A stretch of DNA of 5,857 bases from Rhodobacteraceae bacterium UBA6273. Its GTDB lineage: Bacteria; Pseudomonadota; Alphaproteobacteria; Rhodobacterales; Rhodobacteraceae. The stretch is from positions 4,225 to 10,081 of the forward strand of contig DJUV01000156.1 of NCBI GenBank assembly GCA_002440625.1. Direction: 5' to 3'. Positions 4,884-5,857 of this stretch are shown here, in pieces. A model generated the notes under the pieces. It ran no database searches and was not told the origin of the DNA. It saw only the letters and a list, made by a program, of their open reading frames with translations. Made by a program: the position numbers and the translations under genes. How positions within the stretch are numbered: the stretch's first letter is position 1; each line of letters begins with the position of its first letter.

Positions 4884-5857
4884 ATGACCCAGACCCGCAC
4901 CGAGACCGACAGCTTCGGCCCCCTGGACGTTCCTGCCGACAAATACTGGGGCGCCCAGACCCAGCGGTCGATCATCAACTTCCCGATCGGCTGGGAAAAG
5001 CAGCCGGTGCCGATCATCCGGGCGCTTGGCGTCATCAAGAAGGCCTGTGCGCTGGTCAACATCGCGCAAGGCGACATCGACCCGAAGCTGGGTCAGGCGA
5101 TTGCCAGCGCGGCTCAGGAGGTCATCGACGGCAAGTTCGACGACAACTTCCCGCTTGTCGTCTGGCAGACCGGCTCCGGCACCCAGTCGAACATGAACGC
5201 CAACGAGGTCATCTCCAACCGCGCCATCGAGATGCTGGGCGGCACGATGGGCACGAAGAAGCCGGTGCATCCGAACGACCACGTGAACATGGGCCAGTCC
5301 TCGAACGACACCTTCCCGACGGCGATGCATGTTGCCATCGGCATGCTCGCCCGCGATGTGCTGATCCCCGGGCTTGAGAAGCTCCAGAAGGCGCTGGCGG
5401 CGAAGTCCGAGGAATTCAAGGACATCATCAAGATCGGCCGCACCCATACGCAGGATGCAACGCCCCTGACGCTCGGGCAGGAGTTTTCGGGCTACGCCAA
5501 GCAGGTGGAAAAAGGCATCGCGCGGGTAAAAGCCTGTCTGCCCGACATCTACGAACTGGCGCAGGGCGGCACCGCCGTCGGCACCGGGCTGAACACGAAG
5601 GTCGGCTGGGATACCCGAGTCGCCGCCGAGATCGCGAAGATCACCGGCCTTCCTTTTGTGACTGCGCCCAACAAGTTCGAGGCGCTCGCCGCGCATGACG
5701 CGATGGTCATGTTCTCAGGCGCGCTGAAGACCGTCGCGGCGAGCCTCTTCAAGATCGCCAACGACCTTCGCCTTCTCGGTTCCGGCCCGCGCTCCGGCCT
5801 TGGGGAGCTGATCCTGCCGGAAAACGAGCCCGGATCGTCGATCATGCCGGGCAAGGT
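4884..5857 (+). CDS. fumC: Fumarate hydratase class II (fumarase C), N-terminal 324 residues, cut by the window edge
   Basis: FumC is the iron-independent, tetrameric TCA-cycle enzyme that interconverts fumarate and L-malate in the cytosol. The reading frame from ATG 4884 stays open to the window end, giving 324 residues of the usual roughly 460. It opens with [21 protein letters not shown] (9-29), typical of the family. Active-site residues match E. coli FumC in number: GSGTQSNMN with Ser98 and Thr100, HPNDH with His129, Asn131 and Asp132, SSND at 139-142, catalytic His188 in [10 protein letters not shown], and the signature GSSIMPGK (317-324) with Ser318. Aspartase and argininosuccinate lyase share the superfamily, but this combination fits fumarase. 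The ribosome binding site is weak (AGG at 4875-4877). A possible promoter lies at 4822-4850. No frameshift or missing catalytic residue is visible; the last ~140 residues lie to the right of the window. Confidence 0.96.
   Translation, partial: MTQTRTETDSFGPLDVPADKYWGAQTQRSIINFPIGWEKQPVPIIRALGVIKKACALVNIAQGDIDPKLGQAIASAAQEVIDGKFDDNFPLVVWQTGSGTQSNMNANEVISNRAIEMLGGTMGTKKPVHPNDHVNMGQSSNDTFPTAMHVAIGMLARDVLIPGLEKLQKALAAKSEEFKDIIKIGRTHTQDATPLTLGQEFSGYAKQVEKGIARVKACLPDIYELAQGGTAVGTGLNTKVGWDTRVAAEIAKITGLPFVTAPNKFEALAAHDAMVMFSGALKTVAASLFKIANDLRLLGSGPRSGLGELILPENEPGSSIMPGK

Noticed and set aside
4686..5696. Minus-strand open frame of 336 codons opposite pmtA and fumC
   Set aside because: It is the complement of fumC, whose catalytic motifs are unmistakable on the plus strand.

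Overview
This 5.9 kb window is GC-rich chromosomal DNA, most probably from an alphaproteobacterium of the Rhodobacterales type. The pointers are an alphaproteobacterial tmRNA arrangement at the left edge, a DUF1194 von Willebrand-like secreted protein, an SspB of the alpha type ending in VVSLDKWRK, a rhodanese/ChrB fusion beside ChrA, and a Sinorhizobium-type phospholipid methyltransferase. The taxonomic call rests on gene content and base composition, not on a search.

Layout, all genes on the + strand: (1) 1-~145, the 3' part of the tmRNA gene ssrA, with the tag reading frame (ANNNRAPAMALAA, stop at 51-53), a pseudoknot and a closing hairpin; its upstream part lies outside the window. (2) 234-659, a small NTF2/SnoaL-like protein with a GTG start, followed 42 bases later by (3) 702-1373, an exported DUF1194/VWA protein. 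(4) 1486-2295 and (5) 2292-3563, a translationally coupled chromate-resistance pair: a rhodanese-ChrB C-domain fusion and the two-domain chromate transporter ChrA. (6) 3693-4157, the ClpXP adaptor SspB. (7) 4226-4777, a PmtA-like SAM-dependent methyltransferase. (8) 4884-window end, the first 324 codons of class II fumarase FumC, cut by the window edge.

Functionally the window is a mosaic of housekeeping genes (ssrA, sspB, fumC, probably pmtA) with a small chromate-resistance operon between them. ssrA and sspB belong to one process: tmRNA adds a degradation tag to stalled proteins, and SspB delivers tagged proteins to ClpXP. They lie about 3.5 kb apart. There are no mobile elements, CRISPR arrays or tRNAs, and no gap longer than 300 bases without a gene. 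I see no convincing previously undescribed system. The points most worth a second look are the unannotated-looking tmRNA end with its Asn-rich tag, the rhodanese-ChrB fusion, and a short shared promoter-like element upstream of sspB and fumC.
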